DNA of 64,000 bases, from the NCBI GenBank assembly GCA_918026815.1, contig CAKJVC010000148.1, positions 868,001 to 932,000 on the forward strand. Direction: 5' to 3'. This DNA comes from Chalara sp. BL73 (Eukaryota > Ascomycota > Leotiomycetes > Helotiales). The notes beneath the pieces were generated by a model. That model saw only the letters and a program-made list of their open reading frames with translations. It ran no database searches and was not told the DNA's origin. The translations under genes were made by a program, and so were the position numbers. Below are positions 23,525-34,500 of this stretch, one piece after another; within the stretch, counting starts at the first letter, position 1, and the number at the start of each line of letters is the position of its first letter.

Positions 23525-24241
23525 GGTGAAAAAGCTATGGAGAAAAGAAACAAGAAGTGAACTTTTTGTATTGTAACTAGAATCCGAAGGAAATAAAGGA
23601 CAAAATAGATCTCGAAAATCACCTACTGGATGAAAGAAATAGGGTCAAGGGGTCCGGCCCAGCCTTCTTCATGGTACGGACATGTAGAGATGACCGATAG
23701 ATGTTTACTAAGCATCTCCGTAATTACACCAATTGACTGAACCTCTTTCTTTGTGCTACAACAAATATATTGTTCGAGAGTCTCATGAAGTTAGAGCGGC
23801 TAATTATTCTTCCAGAGCCGAAAACCATTTTGCTCCGCCAGAGTGCTGAATCTGGTCAAGCTCACCGGAGGAAATGGTTCTTGGCGCTGAAATGCACGTG
23901 GTTCGGATCACGTGAGTATATCAACTCTGAAGGTAGCCTTTTACAAGTGAGCATATATCGCACTTGAAACGGTTTACTGATGACGAATAAGATGGAATCA
24001 ATATATCAGACCGCTGTAGCAGATAGAATTAATACACACGCATCTTACAAGTATCTACGGTTCATTTCTCAATTGGAAACGTTAAGGATTAAAGTGGGGT
24101 TATTCATGAAAGGGATCTCAATATCCTAGATTCAACGATTCGGATGCGGCGGTAGAAAGTGGGATCAATTGACTGATATATATGTAGAAGAATCTTCCAC
24201 TGCATTGTCTCGTTTTTACCTATGCTTTTCCTTCCAGATCA
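23525..24241. other. Intergenic
   Basis: Upstream of the DHA2 transporter and downstream of the methyltransferase. Probably contains the exporter promoter; no coding likeness seen. Confidence 0.4.
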
Positions 24242-25290
24242 TCACAACGGCTTCCGCCCAGTAACCCACTTCACCTTGGGGGTGTAACCTTTCGTTTTCA
24301 TCTCGACTACCAGCCTTTCCAACCACGAGAAGTACTCCTCCGCAGTTTTGGCTACACCTGGTATTCCGTCCTCTGCTAATATCAGTCAAGGCCATAATCA
24401 ACTTGGCGGTGTGGAGAAACTGACCTTTCATTTGATGGGCCAAATGACGGAAGCTCTCTGGGAGGAGTTCTGCGGTCCAGATCCTATCTTCTTCCCGTTT
24501 CGATGTGATACCATACCCAAGATCATAAGATATGACCTCAATATCCTGGATCCCCTCTGCTTCTAACAGGCTCCCGAGCCGACTCCAAATGTGAAGGTCC
24601 AATCCAGCGGATTCGCATGACCAGGTCTGGACGAGGTTCAGCTTCTTCTGCTCGGGCAGGTCGTCAGGCACATGGTCTAGTATCCACTGGGCCTCGACTA
24701 TTTGTATTTTACCGCCGGGCTTCACTGCATCAACCAGGTTGTGTACAACACTCTGCCATTCGGACTTCTGTATTCCCCACACAAGCCAACGTTGATGCAC
24801 CAAGTCGAAGTAGTTCTTCCATCCCCAGGATTCAGGAAATGGGGTACGGATATCGTGGGCACGCAGGTCAAGTGACGCATGACGTTGGAACAAGCTCTCA
24901 CCAAGGTCAACCCCGTAGACATTAAGATTCCCAGCATGTGCCTTGTTCAAGTCCACAAGCCATGTACCTATGGCAACATCTCGTCAGTGTGCCACACCAC
25001 TGATGTACGTACTTTTTAATTTATATATATATGGCATGTAAAACCTCACGTAGGAAGATCGACTTACCATCCGCGCATCCTGAGTCTAAAACCTTTGCTC
25101 CAGGTAGTAGCTGATCAATTATTTGTTTGCCGTCACAGGCTGTCTTGATGAATTCATGCTGTCTTTGCAATCTTTCAATCTCAACGTTATTATGAGGGAG
25201 AAGATAGATTCCTTCACTCCCACTAAATGGAGTTTCAGAGATTCCAGTCGAATGTAAAGCAGACACAGTCTCGACGTCAACCGCAGCCAT
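24242..25290 (-). CDS. SAM-dependent methyltransferase
   Basis: Class-I methyltransferase of 299 aa. Exons are 25068-25290, 24425-24967 and 24242-24375. Motif I reads AKVLDSGCADGTWLVDL (residues about 65-81) and is completed by the first splice. Then YGVDLGESLFQ, the D-L-V-H acceptor-strand motif (YFDLVHQRWLVWGI) and a post-motif KPGGKIQIVEAQW. The second intron of 49 nt replaces a misleading read-through tail and gives GIPGVAKTAEEYFSWLE and a C-terminus GRKPL. It resembles UMTA/LaeA-like fungal methyltransferases, which act on small molecules or affect secondary metabolism; the acceptor is not known. It is divergent from the unknown protein at 25979, so both may share a promoter. Confidence 0.92.
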
Positions 25291-25978
25291 GATGAAGATG
25301 TATGAGAGAAAGAGATTGTGTTCGAGCAAGAAGGAAATCCCAAACTTTGCTCCTCAGATAAGATAGATGCTGACTTGAATGCCCCTAGATAGGAGTTCGC
25401 GAGAATAGAATGCCGCTCGGATTTGGGACGAGTCATACCGCCCCCACGTATGCGGGAGACCCTTGCTTGCATATGCATGGTTTCCTCGTGGGAGTGCACG
25501 TTCGCCTCCGTCCTCCGGTACACGACCTCCGCTGTACGCCAACTCCGGAGCGTGAGAGTTACATCACATGAATAGACTGCTTATGGCTGCAGCAGACCCT
25601 TTCCTCGTTACTATTTTTCCTTGCTGTTACCTCTTTTTCGAATGTCAAAAAAAAAAAAATCTATTCAGCGACGAGACCCTGTATTATTTGTCCCCTGCAA
25701 AGATAAGCCAGGAAGTAATAGCACTTTGCGCTAGGTAGTGTGCGAGGTTATTCCTGCTGAAGGATATCGGGACGACGCGTTGTAACGACTCATGATCATC
25801 AGAGATAGTACCATTCGTTCTGGAATTCTGGTGAGTTTTCTTTTATCTACAGACCTGACTTGCCAGGTATGATCCTGTTCCCTGACAACTTCAAAATTGA
25901 CCCATCGTACTAAAACAACCTTGATAGGCCCAGCTATCAGCACTCTCCCAAGTACGATCTCACCATATCATAACAGTT
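25291..25978. promoter_or_regulatory. Bidirectional promoter region with A-tract
   Basis: Shared 5' region of the methyltransferase and the 478-aa protein. It contains a 13-base A run near 25648, a feature common in nucleosome-poor fungal promoters. Short open frames here have no family likeness. Confidence 0.45.
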
Positions 25979-27415
25979 ATGTCGCCATCTTTCCACAATG
26001 AGCATGGCGCGAAGACTATCGTCGATGTATTGAACAACTATAGCGTCGCACCCCAAGCAGATAGTGGGAATGGGTCTAAGCATCTTCAGAACGCGCAATG
26101 GCACATACCAGCCGGCTCATACACCCCACGACAGATCGTTCAAAGCTGTTCTCCTCTTCTTGAAGCTGTGCTCTATCACCTGGGTCCGGACCGGCCGGGT
26201 GAGCCAGCACGAGAGCTATTGCTAGGGAACCTGGCTTCAAACCTACGAATCGACACGAGGGAGTCAACTTTGCGGCTCCCTGATGTATCAGGAGATGTCG
26301 GACGCAAAGAGATTGCCAACCAGGCCATAAAAATTGGCAAGACAATCGTGCAATACGCGCGTGAAGTGAAGCACCCTGAGTTCGACAAGAGCCTAGATAT
26401 TCGCAGTCCTTGTGAGGGGCATCTCCTCAACCATGCCGTAGTGGGGCTTATCTTTGGACCCCGAAGCCAACGGCATCTCATGCAGCTGTACAACGAGTAT
26501 CTCCACCAGATGGTGCTCCTCCGCGATGCGTTGCTGCCATTCGAGAACTACGAAGAGGTGGTCATTCCGCTTTCTGGAAAGACGGGACGTAATCTTGGGC
26601 TGAGAAGCACCCAGCAATCGCGCACCGCTTTCATAGGAGAGTTGATGACACGGAGCATCTCCCAAAACTCTGTCTTTCAGGTTGCGCGCTCTCTCTTAGC
26701 ACCTAAACTTCCTTCGAATGGAGGTTATGCATTTCAATATACGCATGGTTCTGTGCTGCCTGCCCTCGTTACGGGAGGCAATTCCTTCCGGCTCCTCCGC
26801 TATCTCCCATTCAGGCTAGACAAAACGGCTTCGGAAGTTCTATTCGATCATGAGCACGAGGACTACTTCAGCGCTCCCAAATCCGAAATCGCCTCAGAGG
26901 TGAGCATTCAATCGCCTCAATCGTGGTCGCAAGAAGCGCTGCGTGATCTATCATCCGCCGAGCTCTCAAGCTACAGCCTCGCGGCCGAGAAATCCAAGGA
27001 CCCGGAACGCGCCGGCATCCGCCTCCTCCAGCTGCGGCTCGAGTTTGACAACGGCGTCTGCGCGGTGGTCGATCTTGGACAGATTGCCCGCGGTAGGAGA
27101 TACGCATACACCGCTTCTTCGTCTCCCGGCCTTCAGCCTTCTCGACCATCATCCTCTCTAGGCTTTTCCGTGCCGAGCTATCTCCACAGCCCCATCGACA
27201 TACTGACGAAATCTGGCAGCGGCCTTGCTGTCTCCAAGAGAGCCGGCATCCATCTGATTCCGACACGGGATTCTATCGTCAAATTGGCGTTGCTTGGCAA
27301 GATTTACCCAGAGAACACGGTGATCCTAAATCCGGGCCAGAATCCGCAGGTTGTGGAGGAGACTGGCAAGAGCTTTTCGGATTCTGCTAAGTTTGTGATT
27401 TACGATCAGAATTAA
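25979..27415 (+). CDS. Unrecognised 478-aa intronless protein
   Basis: A complete open frame without introns, starting MSPSFHNEHGAK and ending FVIYDQN. I do not recognise the family. No signal peptide or membrane helix is seen. It is rich in helix-forming stretches (HQMVLLRDALLPFENYEEV) and has a conserved-looking EGHLLNHAVVGLIFGP segment and a RLLQLRLEFDNGVCAVVDLG segment. There is no Gly-rich nucleotide motif, no Cys zinc pattern and no obvious catalytic triad. An in-frame Met at the start has few rivals upstream. It lies between a methyltransferase (divergent) and a 2-oxoglutarate oxygenase (convergent) in a block that looks like a metabolite cluster. It may be a novel enzyme of that cluster, but this is position-based inference. 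Confidence 0.75.
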   Translation: MSPSFHNEHGAKTIVDVLNNYSVAPQADSGNGSKHLQNAQWHIPAGSYTPRQIVQSCSPLLEAVLYHLGPDRPGEPARELLLGNLASNLRIDTRESTLRLPDVSGDVGRKEIANQAIKIGKTIVQYAREVKHPEFDKSLDIRSPCEGHLLNHAVVGLIFGPRSQRHLMQLYNEYLHQMVLLRDALLPFENYEEVVIPLSGKTGRNLGLRSTQQSRTAFIGELMTRSISQNSVFQVARSLLAPKLPSNGGYAFQYTHGSVLPALVTGGNSFRLLRYLPFRLDKTASEVLFDHEHEDYFSAPKSEIASEVSIQSPQSWSQEALRDLSSAELSSYSLAAEKSKDPERAGIRLLQLRLEFDNGVCAVVDLGQIARGRRYAYTASSSPGLQPSRPSSSLGFSVPSYLHSPIDILTKSGSGLAVSKRAGIHLIPTRDSIVKLALLGKIYPENTVILNPGQNPQVVEETGKSFSDSAKFVIYDQN

Positions 27416-27649
27416 GATGGGTTGTTGGAAGAGCTGTAAGTAGGTGTGCGAAACTTGTTTATAAATTCACCGGTTTTCTGTGCCAAGCATGTTTCCACTA
27501 TCATTCCGTGTGATATATGCATAAAGGTCTTACTTGATCAACGCTTGTATAACTAAACCTACAAGAGATGTGGCTTTACTAAAGCTGCAGATATTTCACT
27601 GAGACAAAATATCCTTTAATTCCTATTCTACACAGCTAGCTTACTTCAC

Positions 27650-28694
27650 CTAAGTCCTCAAACTGTGCCCGGCAACGTGCAGCTGCGTGACCCTAGCCTT
27701 AACGTGCTCCCCAGCAACGACCTCCTCATACCTCGCCGGGTTTTTCTCGCTCACGCATCGGTCGAGGGGTTTGATTCTCAAGTCCGGATTGAAATGCCCA
27801 AACAATGCCACAGAGTACCGGTCGGGAATGACTCCCTCGCCAGGTTTGGATGGCGGCTCGATGACACGATGCTCCGTGCTCCTCAGCTGGCCGTTGAAAA
27901 GCCTCGAAAGCAAATCCCCAACTAACCCCACGGTGGTCAGCGATCCAGCATAAAGCTATCGGGGAAATAAGGGAGAACCTACTGTTCACGATGGAGCAAT
28001 CTTCCAATCTCGGAGCATATTGCCACTCCCCATTTTGATCTCTGACCTGCAACCCCTCGCCTCCGTCATTGAAGAGGAGCGTTATGGCCCCATAGTCCGT
28101 GTGCGTCGCGCATCTCGTACGCTCCACCAAGGCCTCTCTCTCCGCTGCTGGGTACCAAAGCATCGTACAGAAATGATTCCGCTCGCTCACAAACGGCGCG
28201 AACAAACCTGTATCCTCCCCAAGCGCTTCAGCAAGCACCCCCAACAGCGTCTCGATAACCTTGGTGCCTGCCGCAAAAAACTCCAGCAGGTCCTTCTTCA
28301 TCTGCTCATCCTCGGCCGGCCACTGATTTGGCTTCTCCGGATTGTCATCGCGATATATACCGAAAAACTCCTTCAGGTCACTTGTTGCGGGATTCTTGCT
28401 CCGCTTCGCAGGCGAGGACCATCCCTGGCTCGGGCCACCGGGTCGGGCCGCGGAACCGAGAACGGTCTCTTTGTAGGAGTCAGGCTTAGCAAAGAAGGTT
28501 TTGGCGTGCGCGAAGAGGGTATTGACGAAGGGTTGGGTGACGATAGGATGTTTAAGGTAGATGAATCCTCTTTCTTGTAAAGCCTTGAACAGAGCGGACT
28601 TCTCAGTCTTAGAGATAGCGTTGATCAGAGGGTCATTGGTGGGGTTCGGAGCGGTGATTTTGGCATAGTCGATTATTGGAAGAGATGTTGCCAT
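27650..28694 (-). CDS. 2-oxoglutarate/Fe(II)-dependent oxygenase (isopenicillin N synthase-like)
   Basis: Non-haem iron oxygenase of 327 aa, exons 27983-28694 and 27650-27921 (61-nt intron, joining SIVN|IGDLLSRL). The N-terminal DIOX_N part reads LPIIDYAKI, LQERGFIYLKHP. Iron ligands are H198 and D200 in THTDYGAITLLF and H255 in RSTEHRVI; the 2-oxoglutarate-binding R272-x-S274 is in DRYSVALFGH. Length is normal and there is no signal peptide, so it is cytosolic. Fungal members hydroxylate, desaturate or rearrange small molecules in secondary-metabolite or alkaloid pathways; the substrate here is unknown. It is convergent with the unrecognised 478-aa gene. Confidence 0.95.
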
Positions 28695-29451
28695 AGTTGC
28701 GAGTAGATAACTTAAAGTTGAGGAGAATTGACGTATTTTCTGTTTGTAGAAGATGCGTTAAGTCTCAATCTGCTATGGCCCAGATAATATGACTGTACGA
28801 AGCTACCTATAAAATAGTGTATATAGTGAACTGTGCTCGCCTGTATTATTCGAACGTATTGTACAAGCATCTAAAGTTAAATTACCGAAGGAACAACCCG
28901 CCATAAGGAGTAACATCACTTTTAGAGCACCTCACGGAGTTCCTAGGATTGTGGCCGTCCGACGGATTTGCTTTGAGAGCGGAGCCAGAACTAGTGATAT
29001 CGATAGCCACATCCCGGTAGCACAACCTTATGCGATGTCGCAATTAAGCCACAAATTCTGCAATCTCGCATACGAATCCATGCTTGGCCACATGGATAGT
29101 GACTCCGAAACTTAAAAAGATGCAACATGAGTTAGTAAACTCTGATGCTTGCTTCAAACCCCGGCCATTCAGAAAAGGCTCTTGATGCAACCAAAGCACG
29201 TTCTTAAAGCAATGCTTATCTTTGAAGCTACCAATCCAGTCAATCAGTCCGTAAATATCCTCCTCTCCTTGAAATAGTCGGCTGACAAGGTACGGAAGCA
29301 AAACAAGGTTTAGTATGCCGTTTGATATGTCGCGAAGTTCCTGTTGGTTCCTTCCTAAAACTGTGCAATCAGAGCATTATCGCGCCATACTTCTTAAACT
29401 TTAAAATATTAGTAGACTAAACTTAAGGGCTTTCTATATAGTCCTTTGGTA
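28695..29451. other. Intergenic, 2OG oxygenase 5' side
   Basis: Upstream of the 2OG oxygenase. An 85-codon minus frame at 29044-29301 has no recognisable family. Its promoter should lie here. Confidence 0.35.
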
Positions 29452-29582
29452 CAGGTCCAAATAAACTACAGTGGGGTAACTGTACTTGTAAGTTGCAAAC
29501 GGCAAATACCGTACACCTATTAGTAATGCCAGGATTATTCACACTTGACGAAGATTTCTCCACTGTGACTTGTTTGGGCCTG
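29452..29582. mobile_element. MITE with mariner-like ends (copy 1)
   Basis: A 131-bp element flanked by TA on both sides (29450-29451 and 29583-29584). The left end reads CAGGTCCAAATAAACTACAG and the right end, reversed, CAGGCCCAAACAAGTCACAG, so the terminal repeats match well. The right end is close to that of the full mariner element at 36934. An internal CTTGACGAAGATTTCTCCAC is shared with the second MITE near 60720. It is too small to encode a protein. It lies in the promoter side of the cluster between the 2OG oxygenase and the acyl-CoA ligase. Confidence 0.85.
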
Positions 29583-29584
29583 TA

Positions 29585-30436
29585 TCACAGTAATCAAGCC
29601 CTTCGTGTAGGATTTTCCTGTAGTATTATGATGTAGACTGCCTGAAACACGATCTCACCGCTGATCATTCTGCTTCGAGAGTAATATTCGAAGCCCAGAG
29701 TTTGAGTGGCAGTTTCTAAGCCTTTTTGAAATGTCTCCTTCATATTGGCATTTCCCTATACCGCCTAGGTCATACTAATGAATTTACTGAGAACCAATAA
29801 TGGTAGACTTGCGTGTTGCCGTTGCCAAGAACAAGGCAGGACTTCAATTTAAAGTTCAGCCCCCCCAAAACGCCACAGCGTTACATACAGATCATATACT
29901 GTACCGAAATTCATCCAGCTTACCGTCTTTCCTCTGTACATCCGCTATACTTTGTCAGCTCGCCACTGGCGCCTTGCTCAAGAGTGGCCAATCAGAACAG
30001 CTAGGAAAAGTACTACTCAAACTTTGATTGGTTACTGAGTCCCTGCCTCCTACTACCAAAGGGATCGGGTAGTATATCTTATCTACCCTAGCCGTGAGAT
30101 CTCGTTTCTCAACTCCGGCTGACATTTGCAAAAGGCTCCGCTGTAGATGCCGTGGAGGCAACGTGGAATAATGCCTTGGTCTAGCCTTAGATAGTATGCG
30201 GAGCACAGTAATGTTCTCTACAACACAAGTGAAGGCAGAATGCAACACGACACTTTGCGTAACAGTGGGACCATGGCGGACAAGAGGAGCAGAACGAAAT
30301 AAATGCTATGGCTATACTGTCGCCCCCCGTAATGTTTTTCTTTCAGGATGACTTCATAATAACTGAGAAACACAACATGCAAAAGACATAAATCAGCTAG
30401 AGAACAAGCACTGTACCAATTTCAAGAATAATAACC
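29585..30436. promoter_or_regulatory. Acyl-CoA ligase upstream region
   Basis: Spacer from the MITE to the ligase start. No gene seen; presumably the ligase promoter. Confidence 0.4.
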
Positions 30437-32151
30437 ATGGTTTTTCAATCTAAGTTGGCTAAGCTCGAAAAGCCTCACCAAGATGTATTCAACTACATCT
30501 TTACTCACCGTAGAGCATATGACTCAAACCGAGTTCTGTACCGAACGGACGATGGCCAAGAGACATTGACCTTTCACGAGCTTGAAGAAAGAAGCCGCCA
30601 ATTCGCTTATGGCCTCGTTACTCGGTATGGGATTCAACCTCAAGACTCCGTTGCGATATTAGCTGGAGATAGTGTAAAGTTACAAGAGAGCCTCAAGTAT
30701 AGTAAATATGACTGACTTAACAACAGATCGCATACCCCATAGCATACTTCGGAATCCTGGCCGCGGGAGCAACAGTGCAGCTTATACCAATTCAAGCAGA
30801 ACTGACACCATCTGAAGTATCTTCTCGTCTGGTCCAAGGGGAAGCAAAACTTCTCATCACGGACAGTGAAAATATCATTACCGCCAAAAAGGCTACCTTG
30901 AGCCTGGCTATTCCATTCCTAGTCCAAGATTGCTCTTGTTCAAATCATTCGCTTTTCAGTCTGGCCAGCCCCAAGTACGATGGCTTTAAGCTCCGCACCG
31001 AGGCTGGCGCTGCCTCGTATCCAGCATTCATTAACCGTACGAGCGGGTCAACCGGCAAAATGAAATCTGTCATCACAACACATGCCCATTTTATTGCTTC
31101 GCTGGAAGCAACTTTGCTTACGGTCCCCTCAAACACAGACGGCGACAAAGATGTCTGGCTTTCCACTTTGTCTCTCGGATTTTTCATCAATGCCAAGTTG
31201 CACATGGGATTGAATATACTGCTTGGGATCCCAGTCGTACTGATGAAAGTACCATTCAGCTCTAGATATTTAGATGTGGTAGAGAAACACAAAGTTACTT
31301 TTCTCTTTTTGCCTCCACCGGTGGCGTCAGGCATCGCGAAGAACAAGACTTTCTCGAGCCCCGGAGTTGATGTTAGTAGTATCAAGTGGCTTCTTACGGC
31401 AGGAGCCCCAATGCACATCGGGCTACGCCAAGCCGTGACATCCAAGTTGAATGACGTGCATTTGACAATGGAATGGGCCTCCTCAGAGACTCTGCTCATA
31501 GCTATAGAGCTAGAGGGACGAGAAGCGGTTCCTGGTTCAAGTGGCACTCTTGTAAACGGGATGGAAGCAAAAGTAGTTGACCTGGCTACTGGCCAAGAAC
31601 TTGGCCCCAACCAGAAAGGGGAAATCTGGGTACGCAACCAAGCTGCCCCTTACGCCGGATACAAATCCAATGACTTGGCAAACCAAGAAGCATTCGACCG
31701 AGAGGGTTGGTTTCATAGTGGAGATTTCGGCTATCTTGATGAGGACTGTAATGTATTCATTACGGATCGTCTCAAGGAATTAATACGTGTTGGCGGCGGA
31801 TATGGCGTTCACGTTTCAGCAACAGAAATCGAAGCTATTCTCTTCGAGCATCCTGCGGTTGCACAAGTGGTGGTCACAGCAATCCCAGACCCAGACACCA
31901 CAATTGACCTCCCTACTGCCTTTATTGTCCTGAAGCCAGAACAGGACAAGGACCGAATCTCTGCTCTCGCTAGTATTGAGGCCTGGGCTGAAAGAAAGCT
32001 GGCAGGCTTACAGCGGCTTGCGGGCGGAATAATTTTCCTTCCCAGGTTCCCACTGGTCGGATTCAAGGTCAACCGTAGGGCTTTGAAATCAATGATCGAG
32101 CCGGGAGTGATCAATGCTGGAACTCTGAGGTACATCGAAGTTGCGGACTGA
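30437..32151 (+). CDS. AMP-dependent acyl-CoA ligase (4-coumarate:CoA ligase-like)
   Basis: Adenylate-forming enzyme of 553 aa, exons 30437-30673 and 30727-32151; 53-nt intron joins LAGDS|IAYPIAYFGIL. It would activate a carboxylic acid as acyl-AMP and then acyl-CoA. The P-loop motif (residues about 182-194) is RTSGSTGKMKSVITTH, where family members usually have xSGTTGxPKG. The A5 motif is MEWASSET rather than YGxTE; HSGDFGYLDED and ITDRLKELI are normal, and the catalytic lysine of the C-terminal domain is K526 in GFKVNRRALK. The altered P-loop may change activity or substrate. The start has a good context (AACCATGG). It lies next to the class-II DAHP synthase on the same strand. The acid substrate is unknown; aromatic acids are plausible from the neighbourhood. 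Confidence 0.93.
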
Positions 32152-33102
32152 ACTTGGTCGAACTGACCTCCGAGATCAGATGAATTATCATTACATATAA
32201 TTTTCCCCATATAGTTGAGCAAGTACATATATATTCAGGAGCGGAATTTCATAGTCCCAATACCAAACAGTTGCAACCCTAGAGCTTAGATAACCACGTA
32301 TAAATTCTGTCGTGAAGAGACAAGATGCGATACCTATCTCACACACACATACGTATACTCTGATTGTGCGATGCAGCACAAGGCAACGCTTATCAAGAAT
32401 ACTCGCTCACCCTAAGCGAAGAAATTCGCACAATTGCTACGCTCTGTTTTGATAAAATGGTAGCATTTAGTAATTTTTCCATCTCAAGACGTGAAACTGA
32501 TAGAGTCCCAACTTTGAGGTACACAAGGTGTAACTTTCCTAGACCTAGACTTCTGGCTCCACAAGTCCCATATTCATCCTCGCAAAAGTAATGTCGACTG
32601 GAAATCCCGTTGAGCAGTTTAGCATTGGTGAGCACTCAATGGAGATTTCCGGTACCATAGGGTTTAGCAATAGCCATGGAGGATGAAACTCTTTGGGGGT
32701 TGGTTGAATCTAATTCCCTGCCCAGTCACTTGCATTTGTAAGAGCGCCTCTGGGTTGCATTATGCAGGGGAGGAATTTCGGAGATCGGAGACTATAGGAT
32801 TAGACCTATGCCAAACATCCGGAGATGGGTGAGTAGCGTTGAGGCGGAAGCAACCTAAGACAGATGCCGGTTGTTGAGTATTGTCCTGGATTAAACACCG
32901 ACCACCGCCAAGCCCCGAATAAAGCAATGTACGAATGCAAGGGTCTCTATTATTTGAAAGATCTTTTCTGAGACCCTATCCTGAATTAAAAGTATTCTTC
33001 GGTGGGTTTCTTTTAGACAGAAGTGATTCAACACGCCTAGAAAGATCCTTACTCTACGATCCGTAGGACGCTAGTAAACTTTATTTCAACGACAGAAAAC
33101 CG
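32152..33102. promoter_or_regulatory. DAHP synthase upstream region
   Basis: About 950 bp between ligase stop and DAHP synthase start. No gene seen; small frames have no likeness. Confidence 0.4.
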
Positions 33103-34500
33103 TTGCTATTGAACAAGATGAAATCGCCAGCAAATCCGTGTCCCTCAGTGTCCGAGTATACTGAGTCGAGATGGTCGAAAGACTCTTGGCGTAGTAAGCC
33201 TATCAGTCAAGATATTATCTACCCAGACCTTTTGAAACTTGAATTTGTCGCCTCACAAATTCGCGCACTGCCGGGTTTGGTCTCGCCAGAAGCGATAGAA
33301 GACGCCAGATCACGACTAGAGGAAGCAGCGAAAGGCAATGCATTTGTTATTCAGGGTGGAGATTGTGCAGAGAGTTTCGATGATGTCCGTGGAGATATTA
33401 TACGGCTGAAAAGAACACTTCTGAGCAGACAGCGTCAAGTCCTCGAGGAGTGTTTCCATAAACCTGTTATTGAGATTGCTCGTATCGCTGGGCAATACGC
33501 TAAACCAAGATCTCAGAAATTCGAAGTTTTGTCCGATGGCTCGGTCATAACCCCATTCAAAGGGCACAATATAAATTCGCCAGATACGCAGGCGAGGACC
33601 CCTGACCCAAGGCGTTTACTTGTGGGCTACCATCTAGCGGCAACAACATTGGAGCTTATTCGCATGGTTGAAATGGAAAATTTAGACCCACATCTTTCCG
33701 CAACAAAGTCTAATTCAGGACACAAGCCGTCTCTTTCATCGCAAAGCATATACACTTCTCATGAAGCACTCAATCTCCATTTAGAAGCCGCATCAACCAA
33801 AGGAGTCTACAACATCTCAGCTGAATTCCTTTGGATTGGTGAGCGAACACGTGCCATCGATGGAGCACACGTTGAATACATGCGAGGGTTAAGAAACCCA
33901 ATTGGCGTCAAGGTTGGGCCTACTGCAAGCGCAGCCGGGCTCGTCGATCTCATGAATATCCTAAATCCCCGAAAAGAAATCGGGAAGGTGACACTGATCA
34001 CCCGGCTGGGCGAAGCATGTGTGGAGCTTGTTCTACCACCGTTGATTGAAGCAGTGAAACGCAGTGGTCACCAGCCATTGTGGATGTGTGATCCTTGTCA
34101 TGGAAACACCATCTTGACACCAGGCGGAACAAAAACCAGACTTGTGGCGACATTAGTCTCCGAAATGCAAAAAACTTATGTCGTCCATCAACACTGTGGC
34201 TCTTTCTTAGGAGGACTGCACCTGGAACAGACCGGAGAAGACGTAACAGAGTGTCTTGATGTCGATAACGCTCTTGTCGTGGCTGGCTCAACCGCTTTCC
34301 CACGCTACAAGTCGCTCTGTGATCCACGATTGGCTGCTGACCAAGCGATGAAAGTGGTCCAAGATTTTTCCAACTTCGTCCAAGAATTTGAGAAGATTAT
34401 TCCAATCCACCATCAACGTCATGAGAGCAATTCCCAGCGTCTGGACCTGGAAAATACCCAGAATGTCCCAAACCAGCTGGGAGTGGCAGTGGCAGCCTGA
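33103..34500 (+). CDS. Class-II 3-deoxy-D-arabino-heptulosonate-7-phosphate (DAHP) synthase
   Basis: Enzyme joining phosphoenolpyruvate and erythrose 4-phosphate, the first step of the shikimate pathway to chorismate and aromatic compounds. Intronless, 465 aa; an internal Met at 33118 is an alternative start. Class-II (plant-type) motifs: QGGDCAESF, with Cys88 as expected metal ligand; RIAGQYAKPRS; IGERTRAIDGAHVE; NPIGVKVGPT; CDPCHGNT; and HLEQTGEDVTECL, then YKSLCDPRL. The middle motif is usually CDPMHGNT, so Cys stands for Met. Many fungi have class-I enzymes for housekeeping, so a class-II gene beside a CoA ligase and a regulator suggests a pathway-dedicated copy. This is inference; a class-II copy can also be general. 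Confidence 0.95.
   Translation: MLLNKMKSPANPCPSVSEYTESRWSKDSWRSKPISQDIIYPDLLKLEFVASQIRALPGLVSPEAIEDARSRLEEAAKGNAFVIQGGDCAESFDDVRGDIIRLKRTLLSRQRQVLEECFHKPVIEIARIAGQYAKPRSQKFEVLSDGSVITPFKGHNINSPDTQARTPDPRRLLVGYHLAATTLELIRMVEMENLDPHLSATKSNSGHKPSLSSQSIYTSHEALNLHLEAASTKGVYNISAEFLWIGERTRAIDGAHVEYMRGLRNPIGVKVGPTASAAGLVDLMNILNPRKEIGKVTLITRLGEACVELVLPPLIEAVKRSGHQPLWMCDPCHGNTILTPGGTKTRLVATLVSEMQKTYVVHQHCGSFLGGLHLEQTGEDVTECLDVDNALVVAGSTAFPRYKSLCDPRLAADQAMKVVQDFSNFVQEFEKIIPIHHQRHESNSQRLDLENTQNVPNQLGVAVAA

Noticed and set aside
26868..27266. Long frame opposite the 478-aa protein
   Set aside because: It is a shadow of the sense frame with low-complexity Arg-rich translation.
29044..29301. 85-codon minus-strand open frame
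   Set aside because: No family likeness, promoter or splice signs; likely chance.
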